DNA from: an uncultured Clostridia bacterium
GTDB lineage: Bacteria > Bacillota > Clostridia > Oscillospirales > Ruminococcaceae
Assembly (NCBI GenBank): GCA_944386475.1
Contig: CALXBH010000033.1
Span: forward strand, 1 to 36,083
Reading direction: 5' to 3'
DNA: 36,083 nucleotides
A program made the translations under genes and the position numbers. Positions 1 to 8,685 of this stretch are shown one piece after another (the stretch's first letter is position 1; every line of letters begins with the position of its first letter). The notes beneath the pieces are model-generated. The model worked only from the letters and a program-made list of their open reading frames with translations, searched no databases and was not told the origin of the DNA.

Positions 1-152
1 TATTCGATGTAGTAAATTCTGCATTTCATCAAGCTGTCCCCTCGTAAAAGTGGCCTGTTTTTTGGTTAAGGAATAGGACAACCGAGGGGCCGAGGCTCAA
101 AAAAGCCCGGAATATCAAGGAAAATCGGACGAAAGAACGGTTAAATACGGAC

Positions 153-206
153 TCAAAGCGGCCCGTCGTGCGCCTCAGTTCTCCAAGAGATAGTTTGCCT
201 TTCAAA
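153..206. repeat. Dispersed direct repeat, copy 1
   Basis: About 55 bases resemble 3591-3645. They share AAAGCGG, a CGCCT block and the identical 14-mer GTTCTCCAAGAGAT (178-191 and 3618-3631). Both copies have the same orientation, and each is followed within about 35 bases by a different hairpin. The origin is unknown. The pair flanks the mannosidase gene. Confidence 0.6.
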
Positions 207-213
207 AATATCC

Positions 214-246
214 AAAACCCCGAAACCATACAGTTTTCGGGGTTTT
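214..246. terminator. Terminator-like hairpin
   Basis: A 12-bp perfect stem (AAAACCCCGAAA pairing with TTTCGGGGTTTT) has an A-tract on one side and a T-tract on the other, so it could act in either direction. It probably ends transcription entering from the left, because no gene precedes it in the window. Confidence 0.55.
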
Positions 247-416
247 GTTATTGGGGGGTGGCGCAGCCGGGCCTTCATGCCGCCTGGCAGCCGCGGCGCC
301 ATTCATCCCCGGGATTCCTCAGGGCGGCGTGAGCATCCCGAAGGTTTAGTAGAAACTTATCAGCCGCTGGCGGAAGCAGCCGCCGCACAAAATATAAAAT
401 GGAAAGAGGAAAAACG

Positions 417-3400
417 ATGCTCAATGACAAGCAGATTCTGCGCATGCTCCGAAAGCTCAAGCGCTTTGAAGGTACGCTGGATCACATGATTTTTGAAAAG
501 GTTTGTGAACTGCCGGTCTGCGCTTACGAGACCAAGGAGCAGCTTTACAACATCCCGGACGACTCCCTGTTTAAGCCTGTGCAGCCCGGCGATGTCTGGG
601 GCGGCGAGAATGTCTACTGCTGGTTTAAATCCAGCTATCAGGTTCCCGCAGAATATGAGGGTACGCCCTTGTATCTTCGTCCCAATGTGGGCGGCTATGA
701 AGCCATGCTGTGGGTGGACGGCAAGCCCTTCGGAACCTTTGCGACCAAGATCGTCGTAACCGGGCACGGCAACCATTACTGCGATATGCTGGTAAAAGAG
801 CCTAAGGCTGGTCAAAAGATCAAAATTGATCTGGAATTTTATGCCGGCCACTATGTTATGGGCTGCATGCCATTTGATGAAAACCCTCGCCGCGATTTCC
901 GTTTCCCCTTTACCTCCATGGATATTTGCGTGAAAAACGAAGAGATCGCGAATTTTTATTTCAATCTGCGCACCCTCAACGAGCTGGTGGAAGTCCTCGA
1001 CGAAACCAGCTACCGCAAGGCTGAGCTCATCAACGTCATGATGGCCCTCCACGAGGTGCTGTATTACGATCCGGCCTGTGTGAGCCGGGAAAAATTCTTC
1101 GAGGCCTTAAAGCGCGGCGAAGAAATCATGGCCCCCGCTCTGGCCCGTCACAACAGCTCCACCGCGCCTTATGCGGGTGTGATCGGCCATTCTCATATGG
1201 ATACGGCGTGGCTCTGGCACATTGATGAAACCATTAAAAAGTGCGCCCGGACCTATTCCAACCAGTTGAATCTGATGGAGCAGTATCCGGAATACACCTT
1301 TATCCAAAGCTCCGCTTATCATGGAGAGGTGATTCGGGAACATTATCCCGAGCTGTTCGCCCGGATTCAGCAAAAGGTCAAGGAAGGCCGCTACGAGCCC
1401 AACGGCGGCGTCTGGGTGGAGTGCGACTGCAATATCACTTCCGGCGAATCCATGGTCCGTCAGTTTTTGTGGGGACAGCGCTTTACCCGGAAGTATTTCG
1501 GATTTACCTCGGACGCTTTCTGGCTGCCGGATACCTTCGGTTATTCCGCCGCAATCCCGCAGATTATGAAGGGCTGCGGCGTCAAATACTTCCTCACCAC
1601 CAAGATGGCCTGGAACGATACCAACCAGTTCCCCTATGATACTTTCTATTGGAAGGGCATTGACGGCACGCGGGTGCTCGCCCACCTTAACAAGACCCAT
1701 GTGTGGCCGGCGCCCAGGGACTTCTATGAATATATATACGGCACCAAGAGCCCGGACGCTGTCCGCCAGAAATATGTTTCCAACCGCAAGCTGATTTCCT
1801 ATGGCTTTGGGGACGGCGGCGGCGGACCGCAGTTTGAAATGGTGGAAATGGCGCGGCGCTGCAAAGACCTGGAGGGCTGCCCCAAGGTGGAACACACCAC
1901 TGTCAGCCGCTTCATGCAGGAACTGGAGGAAAACGTCAAGAATCCCGACACCTACAACGGCGAGCTGTACCTGGAACTGCACCGGGGCACCCTGACCAAC
2001 CAGCACAATATCAAGCGCCACAACCGCTTGTCGGAAATTGCCCTGCACAATCTGGAATATCTCACTGTATATAACGCGGTGGAAAAGCAGGAGCCTGCCA
2101 GTGATGCGGCCTACCGTGACTTGCAGGGCACCCTGCTGGTGAATCAGTTCCACGACATCCTCCCCGGCACCTGTATCCCCAGGGCTCACAAAGAATCTCT
2201 GGAGCAAACAGAGGCGCTTTTGGAAAAATCCGCCGTCCTTATCCGTGAAGCTGCCGCACCGGCTGCTTCTGACAACCAGGTCACAGTGATCAACACCACC
2301 TCTGTCGCCCGCTGCGAGACGGTTTATCTGGATTATGTCCCCGGGATGCGCGTACAGGGCAGCTATGCCCAGCAGATTGTGGATACCCTCCAAAACGGCC
2401 GCAAGCTGGCCGTAGCCGGCGTCAAGCTCCCTCCCTATGGCAGCACCGTTCTCACTCTGGAGCCCGGCGAGCCGGAGGGAGGCTCCGCCTTCTGTCTGGA
2501 CGGTCAGAACCTTTGCACCCCTTTTGCCAAGGTGGAGTTCGATGACCGCGGCTATATAAAATCCTTCTATGACACAAAAGCGAACCGCGAACTCACGGGC
2601 GAGGGCTACGCTTTCAACACCTTCTTGGTCGCGGAGGATCTTCCCGTCGATTGGGATAACTGGGATGTGGACGCCGATTTACAGATGAAGTTTCAAGACT
2701 GCGCCGCCCTCCTGTCTCGGGAAGTGGTCGCCAACGGCCCCGTGGAGCTGCGCATCCGCAGCCGCTATCAGCTGACAGAAAAGTCCGCCATCACGCAGGA
2801 TATGGTCTTCTCCGCCGACAGTCCTCTGGTCCGTTTCGAGACGATGATGGACTGGCAGGATGACCACCGTTTCCTGAAAACAGCCTTTGATACCAGCATT
2901 TTCAACGATTTTGTCCGGCAGGAGATCCAGTTTGGCTACCTCAAACGCCCCACCACCCGGAACAACTCGGTGGATCAGGCGAAATTCGAGGTGCTCAACC
3001 ACAAATATACCGACCTTTCCGAATCCCGCTACGGCGTTTCGATTCTAAACGACTCCAAATACGGTATTTCTGCCTATGAAGGCCAGCTGCGCCTGTCCTT
3101 GCATAAGGGCGGCCTGCGCCCGGACTTTAACGGCGATAAGGGACAGCATTACTGCGAATACGCCTTCCTGCCCCACAACAGCGCGTTCTCCGCTGAATCT
3201 GTCATCGAGCCCGCCTACGCGTTTAACTACAAGCCGGTAATCCTATCCGGCGCCCGGGAGATGGATTCCCTGATTGGCAGCGGATGCTCCAACGTGATTG
3301 TGGAGACCATCAAGGCCTGCGAAGACAGTGAAAACGCTTTCATCGCCCGTATGTATGAGGCGGAAGGAACCTATACCCACGCGGACATCCAGCTTGGCTT

Positions 3401-3524
3401 CACGCCCAAGGCGGTGGAACTGACCAACATGCTGGAAGAAAAGCAGCAGGATCTCCCCGCAGAAGAGTCCCTGCACCTTACCTTCCGTCCCTTTGAGATT
3501 AAAACCGTGAAGATTTCTTATTAA
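417..3524 (+). CDS. Alpha-mannosidase, glycoside hydrolase family 38
   Basis: This predicted GH38 retaining exo-alpha-mannosidase hydrolyses terminal alpha-mannose from oligosaccharides or glycan fragments. There is no signal peptide, so it should act in the cytoplasm on imported sugars. With the start at 417 it is 1035 residues, the usual length for bacterial family members. Visible motifs are HSHMDTAWLW (H258, H260 and D262, the metal-site and active-site start) and FWLPDTFGYSA with the expected nucleophile D372. The N-terminal quarter is a beta-rich non-catalytic region and the second half is the family's beta-sandwich part. ATG 417 is preferred over the in-frame ATG at 399 because the purine-rich GGAAAGAGGA (401-410) lies correctly before 417 and inside the longer version. 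No sugar transporter or regulator adjoins it. Substrate linkage cannot be read from sequence alone. Confidence 0.95.
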   Translation: MLNDKQILRMLRKLKRFEGTLDHMIFEKVCELPVCAYETKEQLYNIPDDSLFKPVQPGDVWGGENVYCWFKSSYQVPAEYEGTPLYLRPNVGGYEAMLWVDGKPFGTFATKIVVTGHGNHYCDMLVKEPKAGQKIKIDLEFYAGHYVMGCMPFDENPRRDFRFPFTSMDICVKNEEIANFYFNLRTLNELVEVLDETSYRKAELINVMMALHEVLYYDPACVSREKFFEALKRGEEIMAPALARHNSSTAPYAGVIGHSHMDTAWLWHIDETIKKCARTYSNQLNLMEQYPEYTFIQSSAYHGEVIREHYPELFARIQQKVKEGRYEPNGGVWVECDCNITSGESMVRQFLWGQRFTRKYFGFTSDAFWLPDTFGYSAAIPQIMKGCGVKYFLTTKMAWNDTNQFPYDTFYWKGIDGTRVLAHLNKTHVWPAPRDFYEYIYGTKSPDAVRQKYVSNRKLISYGFGDGGGGPQFEMVEMARRCKDLEGCPKVEHTTVSRFMQELEENVKNPDTYNGELYLELHRGTLTNQHNIKRHNRLSEIALHNLEYLTVYNAVEKQEPASDAAYRDLQGTLLVNQFHDILPGTCIPRAHKESLEQTEALLEKSAVLIREAAAPAASDNQVTVINTTSVARCETVYLDYVPGMRVQGSYAQQIVDTLQNGRKLAVAGVKLPPYGSTVLTLEPGEPEGGSAFCLDGQNLCTPFAKVEFDDRGYIKSFYDTKANRELTGEGYAFNTFLVAEDLPVDWDNWDVDADLQMKFQDCAALLSREVVANGPVELRIRSRYQLTEKSAITQDMVFSADSPLVRFETMMDWQDDHRFLKTAFDTSIFNDFVRQEIQFGYLKRPTTRNNSVDQAKFEVLNHKYTDLSESRYGVSILNDSKYGISAYEGQLRLSLHKGGLRPDFNGDKGQHYCEYAFLPHNSAFSAESVIEPAYAFNYKPVILSGAREMDSLIGSGCSNVIVETIKACEDSENAFIARMYEAEGTYTHADIQLGFTPKAVELTNMLEEKQQDLPAEESLHLTFRPFEIKTVKISY

Positions 3525-3590
3525 ACGTATCTTCCGAAAAAATCAGAGGGTTTGTAAACCTACGCGGTACTAAGAAAATTTAGTATGGCC

Positions 3591-3645
3591 TTAAAGCGGG
3601 CCGTCCTATGCGCCTTCGTTCTCCAAGAGATCGTTTTTTCTCTCG
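3591..3645. repeat. Dispersed direct repeat, copy 2
   Basis: This second copy of the 153-206 repeat begins 67 bases after the mannosidase stop, in the same orientation. A different hairpin (3664-3697) follows it. A 63-residue reading frame across it (3585-3776) has no ribosome binding site and is not called. Confidence 0.6.
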
Positions 3646-3663
3646 ATATTTTTAAAGAAACAA

Positions 3664-3697
3664 CAGGGGATGTTTTCCTTTTGGAAAGCATCCCCTG
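3664..3697 (+). terminator. Hairpin, probable terminator of the mannosidase gene
   Basis: A 15-bp stem with one G-T pair (CAGGGGATGTTTTCC against GGAAAGCATCCCCTG) closes a TTTT loop. The following bases are only moderately T-rich, so efficiency is uncertain. It lies between the mannosidase and MATE genes. Confidence 0.5.
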
Positions 3698-3772
3698 CGT
3701 TTCGCGTTTTATCTCTCAAAAGGGAGGGCGCTTTTACCCACTGCCACAGGAAAGGAACGGTTACACCTACTT

Positions 3773-5140
3773 ATGAAACTGGAAAACAACCTGGGAACAG
3801 ATCCTATTAAAAAGCTGGTGATCCGGCTGGCAATCCCCGCCATGCTGGCCCAGTTCGTCAATGTATTATACAGCATCGTGGACCGGATGTATATCGGCAA
3901 TATCCCCGAAATCGGGGAGACCGCCCTGGCGGGGGTGGGCATCTGCGGCCCCATTGTCACCATGATCTCCGCCTTTGCTTCCTGGATCGGGGTGGGCGGC
4001 GCGCCGCTTTTAAGCATCCGCCTGGGCGAGAAAAACACCCGGGAAGCCCGGCAGGTGCTGGCAAACTGCTTTGTGCTGCTGTTGGGGATGGCCGCCGCCA
4101 TCACCGTTCTGGCCCTTTTCTTAAAGGAGCATCTGCTCTGGTGGTTCGGCGCTACTAAAGCAAACTTTTCTTACGCCGAAACCTATATGACGGTTTATGT
4201 TTTGGGCACCGTGTTTAACATCCTGGCTTTAGGGCTTAACCAGTTTATCATCTGCCAGGGGTTTGCCAAAATCGGGATGGCCTCGGTGGTGTTGGGGGCG
4301 GTCTGCAACATCGTGCTGGATCCCGTCTTTATTTTCGGCTTTAACATGGGGGTTGCCGGGGCGGCGCTGGCCACCGTTATCTCCCAGATGGCGTCCTGCG
4401 CCTTCGCGCTGATTTTCCTGTTCAGCAAGCGGGTGCCGGTTCCCATTAACTTTGGCGGCTATTCTTTTGCAGTCTGCCGCCGGGTGCTCACGGTGGGGTT
4501 TACTCCCTTTTTAATTATTGTGTTTGACAATGTGCTGATTATCGCCCAAAACGTGGTGCTGCAGCGGTTTGGCGGAAATGAGGCGGATATCCTTCTTACC
4601 TGCAACACCATCGTCCAAAGCCTGATGCTGATGATTACCATGCCGTTAGGGGGCATCACCGGCGGCACCCAGACCATTCTGGGCTTTAATTACGGGGCAG
4701 GGGACAGCCACCGGGTTTTGCAGGCGGAAAAACAGATCGTCAAGGTCTGTCTGATCTTTACCACGGTGATGTTTGTGCTGGCCCAGGCAGGCTGCGGGCT
4801 GTTTGTTCAGATCTTTACCCGGGAGCCGTTATACCTTTCCATGAGCCAGCAGTTTATCCGCATTTATACCCTGGGCGTAATTCCGCTGGCGATCCAGTAC
4901 GCCTTTGTGGACGGCTATACCGGCATGGGGATTGCCAAAATGGCCCTGCTGCTCTCCTTTATAAGGAAGGGGATCTATCTGGCCCTGGTGGCGCTGCTGC
5001 CGGTCTTTTTCGGCGCCTCAATGATCTTCTGGGCGGAGCCTGTTTCGGATGTATCCGCGGCCATCATCACCGGCATTACCTTTGCCATGACCATCCGCAA
5101 AATCCTGGAGCGAAGGAAGGCCGAGCTGCGGTTCCGATAA
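3773..5140 (+). CDS. MATE family efflux transporter
   Basis: A 455-residue multi-pass membrane protein of the multidrug and toxin extrusion (MATE, NorM/DinF-like) family. These are cation-coupled exporters of organic cations, drugs or metabolites. The sequence shows about twelve hydrophobic segments in two homologous halves. The N-terminus is typical of the family (NNLGTDPIKKLVIRLAIPAM, then YSIVDRMYIG), and MLMITMPLGGITGGTQTILGFNYGAG opens the second half. The start is ATG 3773. The purine-rich AGGAAAGG at 3748-3755 lies about 17 bases upstream, further than usual, so translation may be weak, but no better in-frame start exists. It sits alone between hairpins and a long non-coding stretch. 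Substrate is unknown. No local repressor gene is visible. Confidence 0.9.
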   Translation: MKLENNLGTDPIKKLVIRLAIPAMLAQFVNVLYSIVDRMYIGNIPEIGETALAGVGICGPIVTMISAFASWIGVGGAPLLSIRLGEKNTREARQVLANCFVLLLGMAAAITVLALFLKEHLLWWFGATKANFSYAETYMTVYVLGTVFNILALGLNQFIICQGFAKIGMASVVLGAVCNIVLDPVFIFGFNMGVAGAALATVISQMASCAFALIFLFSKRVPVPINFGGYSFAVCRRVLTVGFTPFLIIVFDNVLIIAQNVVLQRFGGNEADILLTCNTIVQSLMLMITMPLGGITGGTQTILGFNYGAGDSHRVLQAEKQIVKVCLIFTTVMFVLAQAGCGLFVQIFTREPLYLSMSQQFIRIYTLGVIPLAIQYAFVDGYTGMGIAKMALLLSFIRKGIYLALVALLPVFFGASMIFWAEPVSDVSAAIITGITFAMTIRKILERRKAELRFR

Positions 5141-5596
5141 AGTACTATATATATAGGGGTAAAAAGTCGAATAAAAAGCCATTTTGATCGTCATATCATC
5201 TAGATTATCTGTTTTATTCACCCTCTCTTTTGTGCGTTTCGACTTTTGCAGCATTGTGAAAATTGCCGGAACCCATCTTTTTTTCCGAAAAATCAATGTT
5301 TTTCCCGTTTCCAGCGGCTTTTTGCGGCTTTTTTTCCGCAATTTTCCGTTTATTGCCCGTGTTAAAATATACAATTTGTATATACACAAATATAAAATAC
5401 ATTTTGTCCCGTGTTATTGCCATTTAATGGCAATAAATATAAAAGTTACGATTTAGTAAATCCCCCAAAAACGGCGAACCATTCCCCTTGTCACAATTTA
5501 CAAAAAAATGCGGATTTCCTTGTTTTAAAGCGCTTTCCTGAAACGTTTTTTGTAACTTTTTCGTGATTATCACCAAAAATGTCTCTTTTAAACTTC
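5141..5596. other. Long AT-rich intergenic region
   Basis: About 450 bases without a convincing gene. Reading frames of 60-120 codons here lack ribosome binding sites and have biased, low-complexity composition. The stretch is clearly more AT-rich than the neighbouring genes. It contains a 21-base inverted repeat (5415-5435) and T-rich runs, and it ends just upstream of the promoter of the 3D-domain protein gene. No riboswitch family was recognised. Confidence 0.5.
5415..5435. promoter_or_regulatory. Inverted repeat, possible operator or RNA hairpin
   Basis: The core TTGCCATTTAATGGCAA is an almost perfect palindrome with paired flanking TA/TA bases. It is 160 bases upstream of the promoter at 5597-5625. 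It could bind a dimeric regulator or form a hairpin. No family is assigned. Confidence 0.3.
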
Positions 5597-5625
5597 TTGA
5601 CAAAGGCGATATGCGTGAATATAAT
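5597..5625 (+). promoter_or_regulatory. Sigma-A type promoter of the 3D-domain protein gene
   Basis: A perfect TTGACA (5597-5602) and a perfect TATAAT (5620-5625) are separated by 17 bases, the ideal vegetative arrangement. Transcription should begin near 5632, giving a leader of about 70 bases. An imperfect palindrome, GTTACAATGGTAAC, lies just after the predicted start (about 5639-5652) and could be an operator. Confidence 0.8.
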
Positions 5626-5701
5626 AGCTACAAAACGGTTACAATGGTAACAAAATACAAAGGCGGATCGTTTTTCCCGCCTTTTGTTGAAGGAGTTTTT
5701 T

Positions 5702-6754
5702 ATGAGTACGTTTTTGAAAAAGCTGACCTCTGCCGCACAGAACTTTACAGTTCGCGGCATCGCGGTAAGCATCCTGGGCGTGGCACTGATGGGCGTGATG
5801 ACCGGTATCACCATCGCCTCCAATGCGGTGTACATTCATGATGGAGAAGACGTAACGCTGGTATACACCACCGAAAAAGACCCCCAGAATATTTTGGACG
5901 ATCAGGAAATCACCCTTGGCTCCAACGATAAGATGGAGTTTTCCGGTTTTGAAGACAACACCGGTTCTATCACCATCAAACGCGCTTTTGACGTCACCGT
6001 CACCGCGGACGGGGAAACCAAAACCGTCTCTTTAGCGGAGGGCACCGTGGCCGACGCTTTGGAAAAAGCGGATGTCACCATGGCGGACGAAGATCTGATT
6101 AATGTCTCTTTAGAAGAGACCCTGCACCCCGGAACCGAAATCACCATCAACCGGGTGACCACCCGCATGGTGGAGAAAACCGAGGAGATCCCCTTTAACG
6201 TAGTGGAAAAAGAAACCCCCATGCTCAAAAAGGGCACCACTAAGGTCGCCACGGTAGGCGTGGCCGGCGAAGCCGTTACCACCTCGGAGGAAACCCTGGT
6301 AGACGGCGAAGTTGTAAAATCCGAGTTTGTTGAGAAAACCCAGACCAAAGATCCGGTGGATCAGGTGGTTTTAGTGGGCACTGCCCCCGAGACCCCCGTG
6401 TCCGAGGTAACTCCGCCCAGCAGCTTGCAGCTCACCGGCGACGGCGTCCCCGGCGACTACACCAAGGTCCTCACCGGCAAAGCGGCGGCTTACAGCGCTT
6501 ATGAGGGCGCCAAAACTGCCAGCGGCCGTTATGCGATCCCCGGCCATGTGGCTGTAAACCCCAACATCATCCCCTATGGCACCAAGCTGTATATCGCCAC
6601 CCCCGACAACTCCTTTGTCTACGGCTATGCCGTGGCGGCGGACACCGGTACCGCGCTGATGGACGGCCGGATTCTGGTGGACTTGTACTTTAACACCTAT
6701 GAGGAATGCTGCGACTTCGGGATCAAAACGGTGAATATCTACGTGTTGGACTAG
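5702..6754 (+). CDS. G5 and 3D domain cell-wall protein (YabE-like)
   Basis: A 350-residue exported protein with a short cytoplasmic N-terminus and a hydrophobic anchor or signal segment (about 18-40). A DUF348-like repeat (about 90-140), a G5 domain (about 150-226) and a C-terminal 3D domain (about 265-350) follow. The 3D part keeps PYGTKLYI, the AADTG aspartate and the GRILVDLYF aspartate that characterise this RlpA/MltA-like double-psi barrel. The architecture matches the YabE/resuscitation-promoting-factor-like group of Firmicutes, thought to cleave or remodel peptidoglycan. Start 5702 is chosen because AAGGAG (5690-5695) is ideally spaced from it, while the longer form beginning at 5684 would include that site. 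A strong promoter lies upstream (5597-5625) and a terminator follows, so it is probably monocistronic. Confidence 0.88.
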   Translation: MSTFLKKLTSAAQNFTVRGIAVSILGVALMGVMTGITIASNAVYIHDGEDVTLVYTTEKDPQNILDDQEITLGSNDKMEFSGFEDNTGSITIKRAFDVTVTADGETKTVSLAEGTVADALEKADVTMADEDLINVSLEETLHPGTEITINRVTTRMVEKTEEIPFNVVEKETPMLKKGTTKVATVGVAGEAVTTSEETLVDGEVVKSEFVEKTQTKDPVDQVVLVGTAPETPVSEVTPPSSLQLTGDGVPGDYTKVLTGKAAAYSAYEGAKTASGRYAIPGHVAVNPNIIPYGTKLYIATPDNSFVYGYAVAADTGTALMDGRILVDLYFNTYEECCDFGIKTVNIYVLD

Positions 6755-6789
6755 GATAAATCTCTCCCTTTTTGCAAACGGGAAATAGG

Positions 6790-6818
6790 AACCGGCGGAA
6801 AGTTTTCCGCCGGTTTTT
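6790..6818 (+). terminator. Rho-independent terminator of the 3D-domain protein gene
   Basis: A GC-rich hairpin (AACCGGCGGAAA pairing with TTTCCGCCGGTT) is followed by a T-run. It begins 35 bases after the stop codon. Confidence 0.88.
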
Positions 6819-6857
6819 GTTTGCAAAAAAACTTTAAAACAAGCGAAAGCGTATCCC

Positions 6858-7385
6858 CTTAAGGCCTCTCCTTGAGGAGAAAAAGCGCGGTTTCGCGGCT
6901 TTTGGCCGCGAAATGCGGGCCATCCTTTCCGGCCCGCAAGCGGTTTTTAGAAGGGTGGTGCAAAGCGGCACCCTTTACCACCTCATCCGACCCGGCTGCG
7001 CCGGGCCACCGCGCTCTGCCAAGAGGGTCTCCTTGTAGGAGAAGGCAAAAGCGTATCCCTTAAGGCTTCTCCCTGGGGAGAAAAACCGCGGTTTCGCGGC
7101 CTCTCCCTGGGGAGAGGCTCCGCCGCAGGCGGTGGTGAGGGGGATCAAGCGCCGTGTTCGTCCTTCCCACCTCATCCGGCGGCTAACGTCGCCGCCTTCT
7201 CCTAGCAGGAGAAGGCATCTCTTTCACGGCCTCTCCCTGGGGAGAAAAAGCGCGGTTTCGCGGCCTCTCCCTGGGGAGAGGCCCCGCCGCAGGCGGTGGT
7301 GAGGGGGATCAAGCGCCGTGTTCGTCCTTCCCACCTCATCCGGCGACTGACGTCGCCGCCTTCCCCTAAAAGGGGAAGGCAAAAA
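6858..7385. repeat. Cluster of modular GC-rich palindromic intergenic repeats
   Basis: About 530 bases are built from short palindromic modules, for example CTCTCCCTGGGGAGAG, CCGCCGCAGGCGG and paired CCTTCTCC/GGAGAAGG arms. A block of roughly 150 bases occurs twice with a period of 164 (7071 and 7235 are equivalent). The piece at about 6880-6985 recurs inverted at about 11365-11485, and the piece at 6985-7045 recurs inverted at about 16662-16725. Several 60-80 codon reading frames cross the cluster, but none has coding signals. The repeats look like non-coding elements that could fold into RNA hairpins. Confidence 0.8.
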
Positions 7386-7407
7386 CACTCCCCGGCAAGC
7401 GGTAGGT

Positions 7408-7548
7408 TTAACCGGCCATGGCATCCACGGGTACCATTACCTCCATTACGCCGTTGTCCGAGCTTTGGGGCTGCGTCCCCTTAGGCGTACAGCCGCAGAT
7501 AAGGGCGCACAGGGATATAACCGCTAACAGCAACGCTGCTTTTTTCAT
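7408..7548 (-). CDS. Very small predicted lipoprotein (46 residues)
   Basis: A 46-residue protein starting MKKAALLLAVISLCALICGC has a lysine-containing N-region, a hydrophobic core and a lipobox-like ICGC (probable lipidated Cys20). A polar tail of only 26 residues ends MEVMVPVDAMAG. The ATG at 7548 is supported by a strong GGGAGG-type ribosome binding site just upstream on the minus strand. The longer frame up to 7713 has no such site. It is transcribed divergently from the amino-acid binding protein gene, with a 230-base shared upstream region. Function is unknown; it could be a short membrane-tethered peptide or a decayed lipoprotein. Confidence 0.6.
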   Translation of the reverse strand: MKKAALLLAVISLCALICGCTPKGTQPQSSDNGVMEVMVPVDAMAG

Positions 7549-7778
7549 GTTGCTTTCCTCCCTTTTCAATCCTTTGCTATTACTTTTTACCCTTTGGCCC
7601 ATTTTATTCAAAACCGGCGAAAAACAACGAAAACAAAAGTATTTGCCAGATAATCGCCCATAATTAGCCAAACGAGGATTTGTTAATAGATTATCATTGT
7701 AGCTTTTTATCATGCTAAATTGTAAAATAAACTATATTGAGATTAGTCTGTATAAAAGACGACAGGGAGGACTTTATC

Positions 7779-8603
7779 ATGTTAAAACGGGTTTTTGCGG
7801 CGGCCCTGACGGGGGTGCTCGCCCTTTCTCTGCTGGCAGGCTGCCAGCCTCAGGAAAACACCGGCACAGGCTCTAACGCCAGCGGTGTTTCCACCGGCTC
7901 CTGGGATGGGAAGACCTTGGTGGTGGGCGTGGACGACAAGTTTGCCCCCATGGGATTCCGGGATGAAAACAACGAGATCGTAGGCTTTGACATCGACCTT
8001 GCCAAGGCGGCGGCGGAGCATATGAACTGCGAAGTGGAGATCAAGGCCATCAACTGGAACAACAAGACCATGGAGCTTAACAACGGCAATGTGGACGTGA
8101 TCTGGAACGGCCTGACCATCACCGACGAGCGCAAACAGGATATGCTGTTCACCAAGCCCTACCTTGCCAACGAGCAGGTAGTGGTTGTTAAAAACGACAA
8201 CAGCGAGATCAACGCCATCAGCGACCTGGCGGACAAAAACGTCGTGCTTCAGGAGGATTCCTCTGCACTGGAAGCTTTTCAAAAGCAGGAAGTTTATAAT
8301 GAAGTGGCAAACCTGGCTAAAGTAGCCGACAATGCCATGGGCTTTTTGGAGATCAAAAACGGCACCTCCGACGCTTTGGTGGTAGACTCGGTGGTAGCAA
8401 AATACTATATTGAAAAAGAGCCTGACACCTACCGGATCGTCGGCGAGGCTTTGGCTCCTGAGGAGTACGGCATCGGCATTAAGAAGGGCAACGAGGATCT
8501 TTTAAACAAGCTCCAGGCGGCTTTGGACACCATGTGGGAAGATGGTACCGCGGCGGAAATCTCCGAAAAATGGTTCGGAGAGGATCTTTTGCTCCGGGAT
8601 TAA
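7779..8603 (+). CDS. Amino-acid ABC transporter substrate-binding lipoprotein
   Basis: A 274-residue extracellular binding protein of the SBP family 3 (polar amino acids). A lipoprotein signal peptide ends in LLAGC (lipid-modified Cys22). After a Gly/Ser/Thr linker, the mature domain starts KTLVVGVDDKFAPMGFRDENNEIVGFDIDLAKAAA, typical of cystine, glutamine, histidine or arginine binding proteins. Later come the family blocks WNGLTITDERKQDMLFTKPY and EEYGIGIKKGNEDL. Start 7779 is chosen for GGGAGG (7765-7770) at good spacing; the upstream frame from 7737 has no such site. It heads the importer operon (permease at 8856, ATPase at 9614). A 250-base gap with two identical hairpins separates it from the permease, suggesting the binding protein is made in excess by partial termination. 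The exact substrate is not readable. Confidence 0.93.
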   Translation: MLKRVFAAALTGVLALSLLAGCQPQENTGTGSNASGVSTGSWDGKTLVVGVDDKFAPMGFRDENNEIVGFDIDLAKAAAEHMNCEVEIKAINWNNKTMELNNGNVDVIWNGLTITDERKQDMLFTKPYLANEQVVVVKNDNSEINAISDLADKNVVLQEDSSALEAFQKQEVYNEVANLAKVADNAMGFLEIKNGTSDALVVDSVVAKYYIEKEPDTYRIVGEALAPEEYGIGIKKGNEDLLNKLQAALDTMWEDGTAAEISEKWFGEDLLLRD

Positions 8604-8644
8604 CAGCCGAAAGGAAGCATAACGGCTTTTACAAACGTTTTTAC

Positions 8645-8675
8645 AAAGCCGGGCGGAAAACTGCCCGGCTTTATG
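8645..8675 (+). terminator. Hairpin after the binding-protein gene, probably partial terminator
   Basis: A strong stem (AAAGCCGGGC pairing with GCCCGGCTTT) is followed by a weak T-rich tract. It sits 41 bases after the stop. Within an ABC operon such hairpins commonly reduce read-through and protect the upstream message. Confidence 0.75.
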
Positions 8676-8685
8676 TTTGCCGTAT

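Larger units (their letters stand above)
1..398. other. Intergenic region upstream of the mannosidase gene
   Basis: I see no convincing gene here. A minus-strand reading frame at 29-229 lacks a ribosome binding site and runs through a dispersed repeat and a hairpin, so I treat it as spurious. The stretch holds a repeat (about 153-206), a terminator-like hairpin (214-246) and a GC-rich stretch just before the mannosidase start. No good -35/-10 pair was found for the mannosidase gene. Confidence 0.5.

Noticed and set aside
29-229. 66-codon minus-strand frame at the left edge
   Set aside because: It runs through the dispersed repeat and a terminator hairpin and has no translation signal.
7071-7352. 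Possible CRISPR array from the 164-base periodicity
   Set aside because: There are only two units, the repeated block is far longer than a CRISPR repeat, there are no unique spacers of constant size, and no cas genes are present.
6872-7484. Several 60-80 codon frames in the first repeat cluster
   Set aside because: They lie in palindromic intergenic repeats, occur on both strands and lack ribosome binding sites.
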